A stretch of 10,008 nt of DNA, taken from positions 1 through 10,008 of the forward strand of contig JAIPBY010000083.1 in NCBI GenBank assembly GCA_021738605.1, written 5' to 3'. The first letter of the stretch is position 1. Every line of letters starts with the position of its first letter. Both the position numbers and the translations under genes were made by a program. Shown here piece after piece: positions 1 through 7,099 of the stretch. This DNA is from Chitinophagaceae bacterium. Lineage in GTDB: Bacteria; Bacteroidota; Bacteroidia; Chitinophagales; Chitinophagaceae. Below the pieces are notes generated by a model. That model made no database searches. It was not told the DNA's origin and saw nothing but the letters and a program-made list of their open reading frames with translations.

Positions 1-793
1 CATGGTTCATGGTTAAGCTTCCTGAAAGCCCCAGCTGAGGATGATTGCTGAAAATGATTCCCCATTTGTTCTTGTCTTTGCTTTTTGTGATGCCCATCAT
101 AAAGGAGTGGCTTGTCGAATTGATTGCGGCCAACAGGCTAATCGATGCTGCTGCTTGCCATTCTACCAGGCCCGATATTTCTGTCAGTTCATGGGTTCTT
201 TTTCGTATTTCCATCGAGAGGTAAAGCTGTGCATTGACTGCAGTTCCAATGCCAGTGATCAGCTCACGCTTTATGCTTATTGATTTTTCCATCTTTATCC
301 CCAATGGAAACCATTGGTTCACTTGAAATCCCAATCCTGTTGTTGGATTAAGCCAATAGAGCATGCCACCTTTTGCTTTCATGCCCAGGCTTGCAGATTG
401 CCCCAGCCACTTGAATCCTGTCAGTTCCATCGATAGTCCAATGCCCAGCTGTTCATGGATTTTCAGCCCCATGGATGCGCTGCCTGAAAAGCCTGCGAAA
501 ATGCCACCACCACGATAACTGCCAGAAAATCCCAGGGCGCCATTTTTTTGAGGAGAAATAAATGAAACGCCTGCATGGTTCATTTCCTTGATCATGAACC
601 TGTTGCCTGCATGAAATCCAACCTGGGGAGTGGTTTGAAAGGCACTGGCAGCAGCCAGTCCAACTGATGACTCTGCTTGTTGTCCTGATTTTTTATACGC
701 CAACAATCCAAATGGGAGGAAGGCATCGGTTCCGGAAATTGCTTGCGCATTGGCCATCATTGGCATCATCATCCACATCATCATCCACTTCAT
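1..793 (-). CDS. Outer-membrane beta-barrel-like protein, C-terminus off the left edge
   Basis: The reverse strand is open from ATG at 793 down to base 1, giving 264 residues without a stop. The N-terminus looks like a short signal peptide: Lys2, then a Trp/Met hydrophobic run (residues 3-13), with likely cleavage after ANAQA (14-18). The mature part is rich in Gly, aromatic residues and alternating polar/hydrophobic strands typical of beta-barrels. Segments such as NRFMIKEM (64-71), a GFSGSYRGGG stretch (88-97) and a late HPQLGLSGSL (251-260) resemble Bacteroidota PorV/UPF0164-type barrels, which usually end shortly after an HPxLG motif, so only a few residues are probably missing. An in-frame stop at 839-841 and no other in-frame ATG upstream fix 793 as the earliest ATG; later Met codons are alternatives. 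The gene is divergent from folD with an 86-base spacer. Family assignment is from recollected motif resemblance, and the function is unknown. Confidence 0.72.
   Translation of the reverse strand, partial: MKWMMMWMMMPMMANAQAISGTDAFLPFGLLAYKKSGQQAESSVGLAAASAFQTTPQVGFHAGNRFMIKEMNHAGVSFISPQKNGALGFSGSYRGGGIFAGFSGSASMGLKIHEQLGIGLSMELTGFKWLGQSASLGMKAKGGMLYWLNPTTGLGFQVNQWFPLGIKMEKSISIKRELITGIGTAVNAQLYLSMEIRKRTHELTEISGLVEWQAAASISLLAAINSTSHSFMMGITKSKDKNKWGIIFSNHPQLGLSGSLTMNH
764..787 (-). repeat. Tandem 12-base repeat (two copies) in the signal-peptide coding region
   Basis: On the minus strand the unit TGGATGATGATG occurs twice back to back, encoding Trp-Met-Met-Met twice. With the start codon and nearby codons it places ten Met codons among the first 13. 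The repeat stays in frame, so gain or loss of a unit would lengthen or shorten the hydrophobic core without breaking the gene. Confidence 0.85.
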
Positions 794-844
794 GTTGTAA
801 AGATGCTTTTCCGCAGGTGATGAGAAAGGGGAAAAACATCATAT

Positions 845-875
845 TTGGGTGTCATTTTCCCCGTCTGTACCTTTG
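845..875 (+). promoter_or_regulatory. Promoter of folD-queE
   Basis: A TTG (845-847), preceded by T, is followed after 20 bases by TACCTTTG (868-875), a full match to the Bacteroidota -7 consensus TAnnTTTG. The folD ATG begins only 4 bases after the final G. With the usual distance from -7 box to transcription start, the mRNA would begin at or within a base or two of the ATG, so it is probably leaderless. No purine-rich ribosome-binding site fits in this space. Confidence 0.7.
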
Positions 876-879
876 CACC

Positions 880-1755
880 ATGAAATTGCTCGATGGTAAA
901 CTTGTTTCACAGGCAGTAAAAGACCGGTTAAAGACCCAAACGGAGGAAAGGATACTGCAAGGTAAGAAGGTGCCCCATTTGGCGGCCATCCTGATTGGCA
1001 ACAACGGAGCCAGTGAAACCTATGTTGCTTCAAAAGTAAAATCCTGTTCAGAAATCGGATATAAATCCACGCTGATCAGGCTTGATGCTGGTGTTACCGA
1101 GCAGGAACTGCTTTTCAAGCTCAATGAACTCAATGAAGATTTTGATGTAGATGGAATCCTTGTTCAGTTGCCGCTTCCCAAAGGCATTTCTGAGCAGAAG
1201 ATCATTGAAACAATTCTTCCTTCCAAAGATGTTGATGGATTTCATCCGGAAAGCGTTGGACGAATGGTACAGGGATTGCCTGCATTTTATCCTGCAACGC
1301 CCTATGGCATTTTGTTGTTACTCGAACATTATGGCATTGAAACAAAAGGAAAGCATGCCGTTGTAATCGGCAGGAGCAATATTGTTGGCCGCCCCATCAG
1401 CATCATGCTCAACAAGAACGAATATCCGGGCAATTGCACCGTCACTGTTTGTCATTCCCATACACCCAACCTCAAGGAAATTTGTCTCCAAGGGGATATC
1501 ATCATTGCAGCCTTGGGTCGTCCAGAATTTTTGAAAGCAGACATGGTCAAACATGGCGCTGTTGTAGTAGACGTAGGCATCACAAGGGTTGCAGACGAAT
1601 CCAAAAAATCTGGTTTTGCCATCAAGGGTGATGTTGATTTTGACAATGTTGCACCCCTTTGCAGTTATATCACGCCAGTGCCAGGCGGTGTTGGCCCCAT
1701 GACCATTGCAGCATTGATGATGAATACTTTCAAGGCTTGCGCCGCAAAAGACTGA
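880..1755 (+). CDS. folD: Bifunctional methylenetetrahydrofolate dehydrogenase / methenyltetrahydrofolate cyclohydrolase (FolD)
   Basis: The 291-residue protein has the usual FolD length. It oxidises 5,10-methylene-THF to methenyl-THF (NADP-linked in most bacteria) and hydrolyses that to 10-formyl-THF, feeding purine and formyl-methionine synthesis in the cytoplasm. The N-terminal catalytic domain has the Tyr-x3-Lys motif YVASK (48-52, catalytic Lys52), DGILVQLPLP (91-100, Gln96) and KDVDG (116-120). The Rossmann part has VVIGRSNIVGRP (161-172), and the C-terminal signature PGGVGPMT is at 268-275. All expected active-site residues are present. The reading frame is open upstream to 667, but ATG 880 is chosen because the conserved MKLLDGK start follows it and the promoter's -7 element lies just before it. 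The upstream extension overlaps the minus-strand gene and has no FolD homology. queE follows after 3 bases. Confidence 0.97.
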   Translation: MKLLDGKLVSQAVKDRLKTQTEERILQGKKVPHLAAILIGNNGASETYVASKVKSCSEIGYKSTLIRLDAGVTEQELLFKLNELNEDFDVDGILVQLPLPKGISEQKIIETILPSKDVDGFHPESVGRMVQGLPAFYPATPYGILLLLEHYGIETKGKHAVVIGRSNIVGRPISIMLNKNEYPGNCTVTVCHSHTPNLKEICLQGDIIIAALGRPEFLKADMVKHGAVVVDVGITRVADESKKSGFAIKGDVDFDNVAPLCSYITPVPGGVGPMTIAALMMNTFKACAAKD

Positions 1756-1758
1756 TCA

Positions 1759-2373
1759 ATGGAATCCAATCCTACTGCAGCGCTTCCCTTGATGGAACAT
1801 TTTTATACCCTTCAGGGAGAAGGCCGTTTTACAGGTCATGCCTCTTATTTTATCCGCTTGGGTGGATGTGATGTGGGATGTGTTTGGTGTGATGTCAAAG
1901 ACAGCTGGGATGCTTCCAAACATCCGTTGGTGCCCATCGCTGAAATCGTTGCCACTGTTGTTGCATCTGGAACAAAGATTGCGGTCATCACAGGTGGGGA
2001 GCCCATGATGCATAACCTTGATACACTTACTGAACTGATAAGGAAACAAGGCATTAGAACGCATGTAGAAACATCCGGAGCCCATCCATTGTCAGGCACC
2101 TGGGACTGGATCTGTCTTTCTCCCAAAAAATTCAAGGCACCGCTAAATGAAATGATTGCATCAGCCCATGAATTGAAAACCGTCATTTACAACAAGACTG
2201 ATTTTGCCTGGGCTGAACAATATGCGGCAAAGGTTTCCAAAGATTGTTTGCTTTATCTTCAACCCGAATGGAGCAAGTCTGCTGAAATGAATCCATTGAT
2301 CATTGACTATGTGAAGGCAAATCCTCAATGGATCCTCTCGCTTCAAACGCATAAATTCCTGGATATTCCCTGA
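1759..2373 (+). CDS. queE: 7-carboxy-7-deazaguanine synthase (QueE), radical SAM enzyme
   Basis: QueE converts 6-carboxy-5,6,7,8-tetrahydropterin to 7-carboxy-7-deazaguanine, an early step to preQ0 and queuosine in tRNA, using S-adenosylmethionine, a 4Fe-4S cluster and Mg2+. The 204-residue protein has TLQGEG (17-22), the cluster motif Cys37-x3-Cys41-x2-Cys44 ending CVWCD, the SAM-contact motif GGEP (79-82), ETSG (104-107), SPK (121-123), QPE (168-170) and the family-typical C-terminal LQTHK (195-199) followed by a short tail. Its length is normal for the compact QueE type, and nothing is missing. The ATG lies 3 bases after the folD stop, with no promoter between them, so translation is probably coupled and the gene transcribed with folD. 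The partners queC, queD and queF are not in this window. Confidence 0.95.
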   Translation: MESNPTAALPLMEHFYTLQGEGRFTGHASYFIRLGGCDVGCVWCDVKDSWDASKHPLVPIAEIVATVVASGTKIAVITGGEPMMHNLDTLTELIRKQGIRTHVETSGAHPLSGTWDWICLSPKKFKAPLNEMIASAHELKTVIYNKTDFAWAEQYAAKVSKDCLLYLQPEWSKSAEMNPLIIDYVKANPQWILSLQTHKFLDIP

Positions 2374-2480
2374 TTATCAGCCGTTGGATTGCATCATTTG
2401 ATCAACCATCATTTCCTCCGAGCGCAATACATTAACAAATCATACCACCCTCCATTTTGTTAAATCAAGTAATTTTATGG

Positions 2481-4388
2481 ATGCGCATATTGATCATTGT
2501 TTTTTTGCTATCATTTTTTCAAATCGGATTTGCCCAGCAATATGATCCTTTAAAGATTGCTAAAAAGAACAAAGCCCTTTATGCCAAGGCATTGGAGTAT
2601 GCTGATCAGGATCTTTACCAAGACGCTTTGAGCCTTATCAACATTGCCTTAGAGAATGAACCTACTTATCTTGATGCACAACTTTCTAAAGCAGGCATCC
2701 TGGGAGAATTAAAGCGCTATGCTGAAGCTGTAAAAGCATACAGCAAGGCATTTGTGATGGATTCCGCCTATGCCCGGGAATACTTGCTTCCTTACAGCAT
2801 CAACCTGGCGGGGATGGGAAATTTTGAGGAGGCCTTGAAAGCAGCAGGCCTTTTTTTGTTGATCCCAAAACTCAATGAAAACTCCGTCAAGGCAGGTACG
2901 TTCAGGAAAAATAATTATGCATTTGCCGTTGAACAATCCCGAAAACACAGTCAACTTTCAAGCTCGGGTTTTCGGAATGCCGGCGATGCCATTAATTCAG
3001 TTTTCCCGGAATATTTCCCTTCACTGACCATCGATGAAAAGACCCTGGTTTTTACGCGCAGGGTCAACGGCACCAACGAAGAGTTTTATGAGGCCAATGC
3101 AGCCGACAACAGATGGGTGCAGGCAACACCACTGAAGGGAACCGTAAATACTCCCTTTAATGAAGGGGCGCAGCATATTTCCCAGGATGGCAAGTGGCTG
3201 GTATATGCGGGATGTAATTTTCCTGATGGCTATGGCAGTTGCGATATCTATATCTCAATACTGACTGCATCAGGTTGGAGCAAACGAGAAAACCTTGGAG
3301 AAGCCATCAATTCGGAAGCATGGGAATCAACGCCTTGTCTTTCACCAGACATGCAGGAACTTTATTTCTCTTCCAACAGACCAGGAGGATATGGCGGATC
3401 GGATATCTATGTTTCAAGGCTTCGCCCGAACGGGCGTTGGTCCTCGCCTCAAAACCTTGGGCAACTTGTCAATACTGCCGGAGACGAAAGTGCACCTTTC
3501 ATGCATGCAGACAATGAGACCCTGTATTTTACTTCTTCAGGATTACAGGGATATGGAGGCAAGGATATATTTTTTTCAAAGAAAAGAATGAGTGGTTTTG
3601 ATACAGCAGTGAACCTCGGTTATCCCATCAACACGATTGATAACGAAGGGGGCCTGATTGTAGCCGCCAATGGTGTCAATGCATTTTATTCAAGTGACAG
3701 GGCCGATAGCCGCGGTGGGCAGGACATCTATACCTTTGAATTGAGGGAAGACCTTCGCCCCCTCAACACCACTTGGGTACAGGGAAAAGTCTATGACAGT
3801 GCTACAGGAAAGGGTTTGAGCGCGATTGTAGAGTTGATTGATCTCAGTAGCAAACGGGTGGTAACAGAATTGCAGACGGATGCTGATGGCAACTATCTTT
3901 CAACCCTCCCACTGGGTCGTAATTATGCGTTCAGCGTTAACAAAAAAGGGTACCTGTTTTATTCCAACAGGTTCATGCTCAAGGAGGTGGTTTCTGGTGA
4001 TCATTTTGAAGTGAATATACCCTTACAACCATTTGCAAAAGGGGCCAATATTGTGTTGCGCAACATTCTATTTGAAACTGGAAAATTTGTATTGCTTCCG
4101 GAATCCATAGCAGAGCTGGATAAAATCGTCTCCATTCTCAGGGAGAATCCAGCACTCAAGGTTCAGATCAGTGGCCACACCGATAATGTTGGCAAAGATG
4201 CGGACAACCTTGTTTTGTCTGCATCAAGGGCCAAGGCAGTAGTGGAGTATATCATCACAAAGGGAATTCTTGCTGCAAGACTTACCCACAAAGGATTTGG
4301 CGCTGCTCAGCCGGTAGCAGACAACTCCACAGAACAGGGGAGGTCCCTGAACCGAAGAACAGAAATGACAGTGATTTCAAACAATTGA
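2481..4388 (+). CDS. PorE-like TPR / PD40 beta-propeller / OmpA_C envelope protein
   Basis: The 635-residue protein is exported: MRILIIVFLL begins a signal peptide ending near GFAQ (residues 16-19). Domains in order are TPR helices (about 28-125), a PD40/WD40-type propeller (about 175-420) with repeated blades of the form LYFSSNRPGGYGGSDIY, a carboxypeptidase-regulatory-like beta-sandwich (about 433-505) and an OmpA_C peptidoglycan-binding domain (about 524-632). The last holds SGHTDN (564-569, with the ligand-contact Asp568), Arg583 and NRRTE (624-628). This order matches PorE of the type IX secretion machinery, which links the outer-membrane complex to peptidoglycan. Bacteroidota often carry several paralogues of this architecture, so the exact role is inferred. 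ATG 2481 is preferred to an in-frame TTG at 2457 because it gives a clean signal peptide. TAATTTTA (2470-2477), three bases before the ATG, is a weak -7-like element with no matching TTG. Confidence 0.9.
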   Translation: MRILIIVFLLSFFQIGFAQQYDPLKIAKKNKALYAKALEYADQDLYQDALSLINIALENEPTYLDAQLSKAGILGELKRYAEAVKAYSKAFVMDSAYAREYLLPYSINLAGMGNFEEALKAAGLFLLIPKLNENSVKAGTFRKNNYAFAVEQSRKHSQLSSSGFRNAGDAINSVFPEYFPSLTIDEKTLVFTRRVNGTNEEFYEANAADNRWVQATPLKGTVNTPFNEGAQHISQDGKWLVYAGCNFPDGYGSCDIYISILTASGWSKRENLGEAINSEAWESTPCLSPDMQELYFSSNRPGGYGGSDIYVSRLRPNGRWSSPQNLGQLVNTAGDESAPFMHADNETLYFTSSGLQGYGGKDIFFSKKRMSGFDTAVNLGYPINTIDNEGGLIVAANGVNAFYSSDRADSRGGQDIYTFELREDLRPLNTTWVQGKVYDSATGKGLSAIVELIDLSSKRVVTELQTDADGNYLSTLPLGRNYAFSVNKKGYLFYSNRFMLKEVVSGDHFEVNIPLQPFAKGANIVLRNILFETGKFVLLPESIAELDKIVSILRENPALKVQISGHTDNVGKDADNLVLSASRAKAVVEYIITKGILAARLTHKGFGAAQPVADNSTEQGRSLNRRTEMTVISNN

Positions 4389-4442
4389 TGTTTTCACTTT
4401 ATTGGGAAGTTTTAATACATTTTGATTTCGTGTAAATCTCAT

Positions 4443-4471
4443 TTGTGCAGGCCTGCAGGTGATTAGTTTTG
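4443..4471 (+). promoter_or_regulatory. Promoter of dprA
   Basis: TTG at 4443-4445 (part of TTTG) is followed after 18 bases by TAGTTTTG (4464-4471), which fully matches TAnnTTTG. The dprA ATG starts 6 bases after the -7 box, so the transcript would have almost no leader. The spacer contains the palindrome described separately. Confidence 0.62.
4446..4457. repeat. 12-base perfect palindrome inside the dprA promoter
   Basis: TGCAGGCCTGCA is its own reverse complement and lies between the -33-like TTTG and the -7 element of the dprA promoter, where a bound dimeric protein would block RNA polymerase. One or two such palindromes are expected by chance in 10 kb, so only the location makes it notable. 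The palindrome is certain; operator function is speculative. Confidence 0.4.
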
Positions 4472-4477
4472 CTTGCA

Positions 4478-5587
4478 ATGAATGAAGTTCAGCTTTTGCA
4501 ACACCTCAGTTTGACCATGATTCCTCAGGTGGGGGACATCCAGATTGGCATTCTCCTGAAACATTTTGGATCGCCGGCAGCAGTGTTTTGTGCAAGCTCA
4601 AAAGCGCTGGAAGAAGTCCCTGGCATCGGCGCTGTTCGTGCTGCATCCATCAGAAATTGCCATGTCCAACAACGTGTTGAAGCAGAATGGCAGTTCATTC
4701 AAAAAAACCACATCAAGGTTTTGGTAAAAGGGCAGCAAGGCTATCCTCCCAAACTGGAGCATTGCATTGATGCTCCGCATGTATTGTATTGTAAGGGCTC
4801 AACAGAGCTGTTGAACAAACGGGTTGTCAGTGTTGTGGGAACAAGGTCTCCCAGCCAATATGGAAAAGATCGGGTGGTGGAGTTGATGGCTGTTCTGGGT
4901 CAATATGATGTACTGGTGGTGAGTGGCCTGGCCTATGGCATTGATACCATGGCACACAAGGAGGCATTGAAAAACAAGCTGGCAACCATTGGTGTACTGG
5001 GTCATGGTCTTGATCAACTATACCCACATGCAAACAGAGCACTTGCGGTTGAAATGTTGCAGCAGGGTGCGTTGCTCTCAGAATTCATGCAGGGCATCAA
5101 ACCTGAAAAACAAAATTTCCCCAAGAGAAACAGGATTGTCTCTGGAATGGCAGACGCGGTTGTTGTGGTGGAAAGTGGATCAAAAGGGGGCAGCTTGATT
5201 ACGGCAGATATTGCCAACAGCTACAACAAAGATGTATTGGCTTATCCTGGAAGGGCAACCGACCCCAGCAGCAAAGGTTGCAACCAATTGATCCGCAACC
5301 ACAAGGCCAACCTGATCACGTGCGGCCAAGACCTGGTTGAATTCATGAACTGGGTCGAAGATTTGCCCAAATCATCCAAGGCTCAGCCTGCAATGCATGC
5401 AATGCTTTCAGATGAAGAAAATGTTATTTTATCCATGATCTGCCACCATGATCCCTGTTCGGTAGATCTGCTGACAACTATGTCAGGGCTAAATCCAGGC
5501 CTGCTTGCTGCGCATCTTTTGTCTTTGGAAATGGCTGGACTGATCACAAGTCTGCCCGGAAAATTATACGGAATTCGTCACCCCTAG
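4478..5587 (+). CDS. dprA: DNA-processing protein DprA (Smf)
   Basis: DprA binds single-stranded DNA entering during natural transformation and loads RecA on it in the cytoplasm. The 369-residue protein has an N-terminal helix-hairpin-helix-like region (VPGIGAVRAASI, about 47-58), then the Rossmann-like DNA_processg_A domain (about 80-285). Its motifs are VVGTRSPSQYG (119-129), SGLAYGIDTMAH (149-160), IGVLGHGLDQLYP (171-183), FPKRNRIVSG (214-223), the KGGSLITA stretch (236-243) and SSKGCNQLI (264-272). A winged-helix C-terminal domain follows (about 308-369), as in full-length family members. The ATG at 4478 is chosen over an in-frame TTG at 4469 because the TTG lies within the predicted -7 element. 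The family is also common in bacteria not known to be competent, so competence is not shown. guaB follows after 30 bases. Confidence 0.95.
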   Translation: MNEVQLLQHLSLTMIPQVGDIQIGILLKHFGSPAAVFCASSKALEEVPGIGAVRAASIRNCHVQQRVEAEWQFIQKNHIKVLVKGQQGYPPKLEHCIDAPHVLYCKGSTELLNKRVVSVVGTRSPSQYGKDRVVELMAVLGQYDVLVVSGLAYGIDTMAHKEALKNKLATIGVLGHGLDQLYPHANRALAVEMLQQGALLSEFMQGIKPEKQNFPKRNRIVSGMADAVVVVESGSKGGSLITADIANSYNKDVLAYPGRATDPSSKGCNQLIRNHKANLITCGQDLVEFMNWVEDLPKSSKAQPAMHAMLSDEENVILSMICHHDPCSVDLLTTMSGLNPGLLAAHLLSLEMAGLITSLPGKLYGIRHP

Positions 5588-5606
5588 GGATTTTTTAAAT
5601 TTTTCT

Positions 5607-5614
5607 TATCTTCG
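5607..5614 (+). promoter_or_regulatory. Candidate -7 element of guaB
   Basis: TATCTTCG differs from TAnnTTTG by one base and ends 3 bases before the guaB ATG, the same geometry as at folD. It is preceded by an A/T-rich tract (5591-5606). No TTG is found about 19 bases upstream, so the call rests on the -7 element and its position alone. Read-through from dprA is the alternative. Confidence 0.42.
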
Positions 5615-5617
5615 CAT

Positions 5618-7096
5618 ATGGCAACAAGAACTCAACAATCCCCCAAATTTTTTGGAGAAGGCCTGACCTTCGATGATGTATTGCTCGTTCCGGCATATTC
5701 AGACGTATTGCCCAGGGAGGTCAACATCGCTACGCATCTTACCAAAGACATCGTTTTGAACATACCACTGCTCTCTGCAGCAATGGATACCGTAACTGAA
5801 GCCACACTGGCCATCGCATTGGCAAGGGAAGGAGGAATAGGCATTTTGCACAAGAACATGGGCATTGACCAACAGGCCGAACAGGTTCGTCGGGTGAAAA
5901 GAAGTGAAAGCGGCATGATCATTGATCCTGTTGTTTTGCATGAGGATGCAACCATTGCAGATGCCCTCAGGTTGATGAAAGAAAACAAAATTGGCGGTAT
6001 TCCCATCGTGAGTGCATCCAACAAACTGGTGGGTATTCTGACCAACCGCGACCTCAGGTTTGAAACCAATAAAAAGAAGAAAGTAATTGAGGTGATGACC
6101 CGGGAAAACCTGGTGACTGCACCGGAAGGAACTGACCTCAAGAAAGCGGAAAAAATCCTCCAGAATTATAAGATAGAAAAGCTGCCGGTAGTGTCAAGGA
6201 ATGGTCAACTGAAAGGCTTGATCACCTACCGTGATATATTACAATTGAAGAGTTTTCCCAATGCAGTCAAGGATGAATTTGGAAGGTTGAGGGTCGGTGC
6301 AGCCTTGGGCATCACCAAAGACATGCTCGACAGAACAGCGGCGCTGCAGCAGATTGGCGTTGACGTGGTCTGTCTTGACAGTGCCCATGGCCATACCAAA
6401 GGAGTGGTGGATTCACTCAAGTTGTTGAAAAAGAATTTCAAGAATCTTCGCATCATTGCAGGAAATGTGGCAACTGCAGCCGGAGCAAAAGCATTGGCAG
6501 ATGCAGGAGCTGATTGCGTGAAAGTAGGCATTGGACCGGGTTCTATCTGTACAACCCGCATTGTTGCTGGTGCTGGGGTGCCTCAAATCACCGCCATTCT
6601 CGAAGCGTCTTCCGCATTGAAAAAGATGAATGTTCCCATCATCGCCGATGGAGGTATCAGGTATACTGGAGATTTTGTCAAGGCCATCGCGGCAGGGGCA
6701 TCTACCGTCATGATGGGCAGTGTATTTGCAGGAGTTGAGGAAAGCCCGGGAGAGACCATTATTTACGAAGGAAGAAAATTCAAACAATACCGTGGGATGG
6801 GTTCGATTGGCGCCATGCAGCAAGGCAGCAGCGACAGGTATTTTCAGGACGTCGAAGAAGGGATCAAGAAATTGGTACCTGAGGGTATTGAAGGCCGGGT
6901 TCCTTTCAAAGGACATCTCAGTGAGGTGATTACCCAATATGTTGGCGGTTTAAGGGCTGGTATGGGCTATTGTGGTGCGAAAAATGTGCAAGAACTCCAG
7001 CAAGCACAGTTCATTCGGATTACCCATGCAGGCATCAGGGAAAGCCATGCACACGATGTTGCCATTACCAAGGAAGCACCTAACTATAGCCGCTAA
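5618..7096 (+). CDS. guaB: Inosine-5'-monophosphate dehydrogenase (GuaB)
   Basis: GuaB oxidises IMP to XMP with NAD+, the committed step to guanine nucleotides, as a cytoplasmic tetramer. The 492-residue protein has normal length. After the LTFDDVLLVP motif (16-25) the TIM barrel is interrupted by a paired CBS (Bateman) regulatory module (about 100-212), where purine nucleotides bind in many bacterial enzymes. The barrel resumes with D254-x2-H257-G in DSAHG, the catalytic loop GPGSICTTR (306-314) with nucleophile Cys311, phosphate-binding ADGGIRYTGD (343-352), YRGMGS (391-396) and the mobile-flap residues Arg407-Tyr408. It ends with the HAGIRESHAHDV stretch (470-481). All key residues are present. 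The ATG is supported by normal N-terminal length and the -7-like element just before it. The stop is 3 bases from the next gene. Confidence 0.97.
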   Translation: MATRTQQSPKFFGEGLTFDDVLLVPAYSDVLPREVNIATHLTKDIVLNIPLLSAAMDTVTEATLAIALAREGGIGILHKNMGIDQQAEQVRRVKRSESGMIIDPVVLHEDATIADALRLMKENKIGGIPIVSASNKLVGILTNRDLRFETNKKKKVIEVMTRENLVTAPEGTDLKKAEKILQNYKIEKLPVVSRNGQLKGLITYRDILQLKSFPNAVKDEFGRLRVGAALGITKDMLDRTAALQQIGVDVVCLDSAHGHTKGVVDSLKLLKKNFKNLRIIAGNVATAAGAKALADAGADCVKVGIGPGSICTTRIVAGAGVPQITAILEASSALKKMNVPIIADGGIRYTGDFVKAIAAGASTVMMGSVFAGVEESPGETIIYEGRKFKQYRGMGSIGAMQQGSSDRYFQDVEEGIKKLVPEGIEGRVPFKGHLSEVITQYVGGLRAGMGYCGAKNVQELQQAQFIRITHAGIRESHAHDVAITKEAPNYSR

Positions 7097-7099
7097 ATA

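Noticed and set aside
41..283. Plus-strand 80-codon ORF at the left edge
   Set aside because: It lies antisense within the minus-strand beta-barrel gene, whose reading frame shows a signal peptide and family-like motifs; the plus-strand translation shows none.
667..879. N-terminal extension of folD back to ATG 667 (362-residue protein)
   Set aside because: The extra 71 residues show no FolD homology, overlap the divergent minus-strand gene, and pass through the strong promoter whose -7 box ends 4 bases before ATG 880.
2398..2405. TTGATCAA palindrome in the queE to PorE-like gap
   Set aside because: Eight-base palindromes are common by chance, and no promoter element is positioned around it.
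2457..2480. TTG 2457 as start of the PorE-like gene
   Set aside because: It adds eight residues in front of an otherwise normal signal peptide; ATG 2481 gives the expected N-terminus.
4469..4477. TTG 4469 as start of dprA
   Set aside because: The TTG lies inside the full-match -7 element TAGTTTTG, so it would not be transcribed from that promoter; ATG 4478 is next in frame.
5632..6937. Long minus-strand ORFs (111-174 codons) within guaB
   Set aside because: They are antisense shadows of a fully conserved IMP dehydrogenase and show no recognisable domains.
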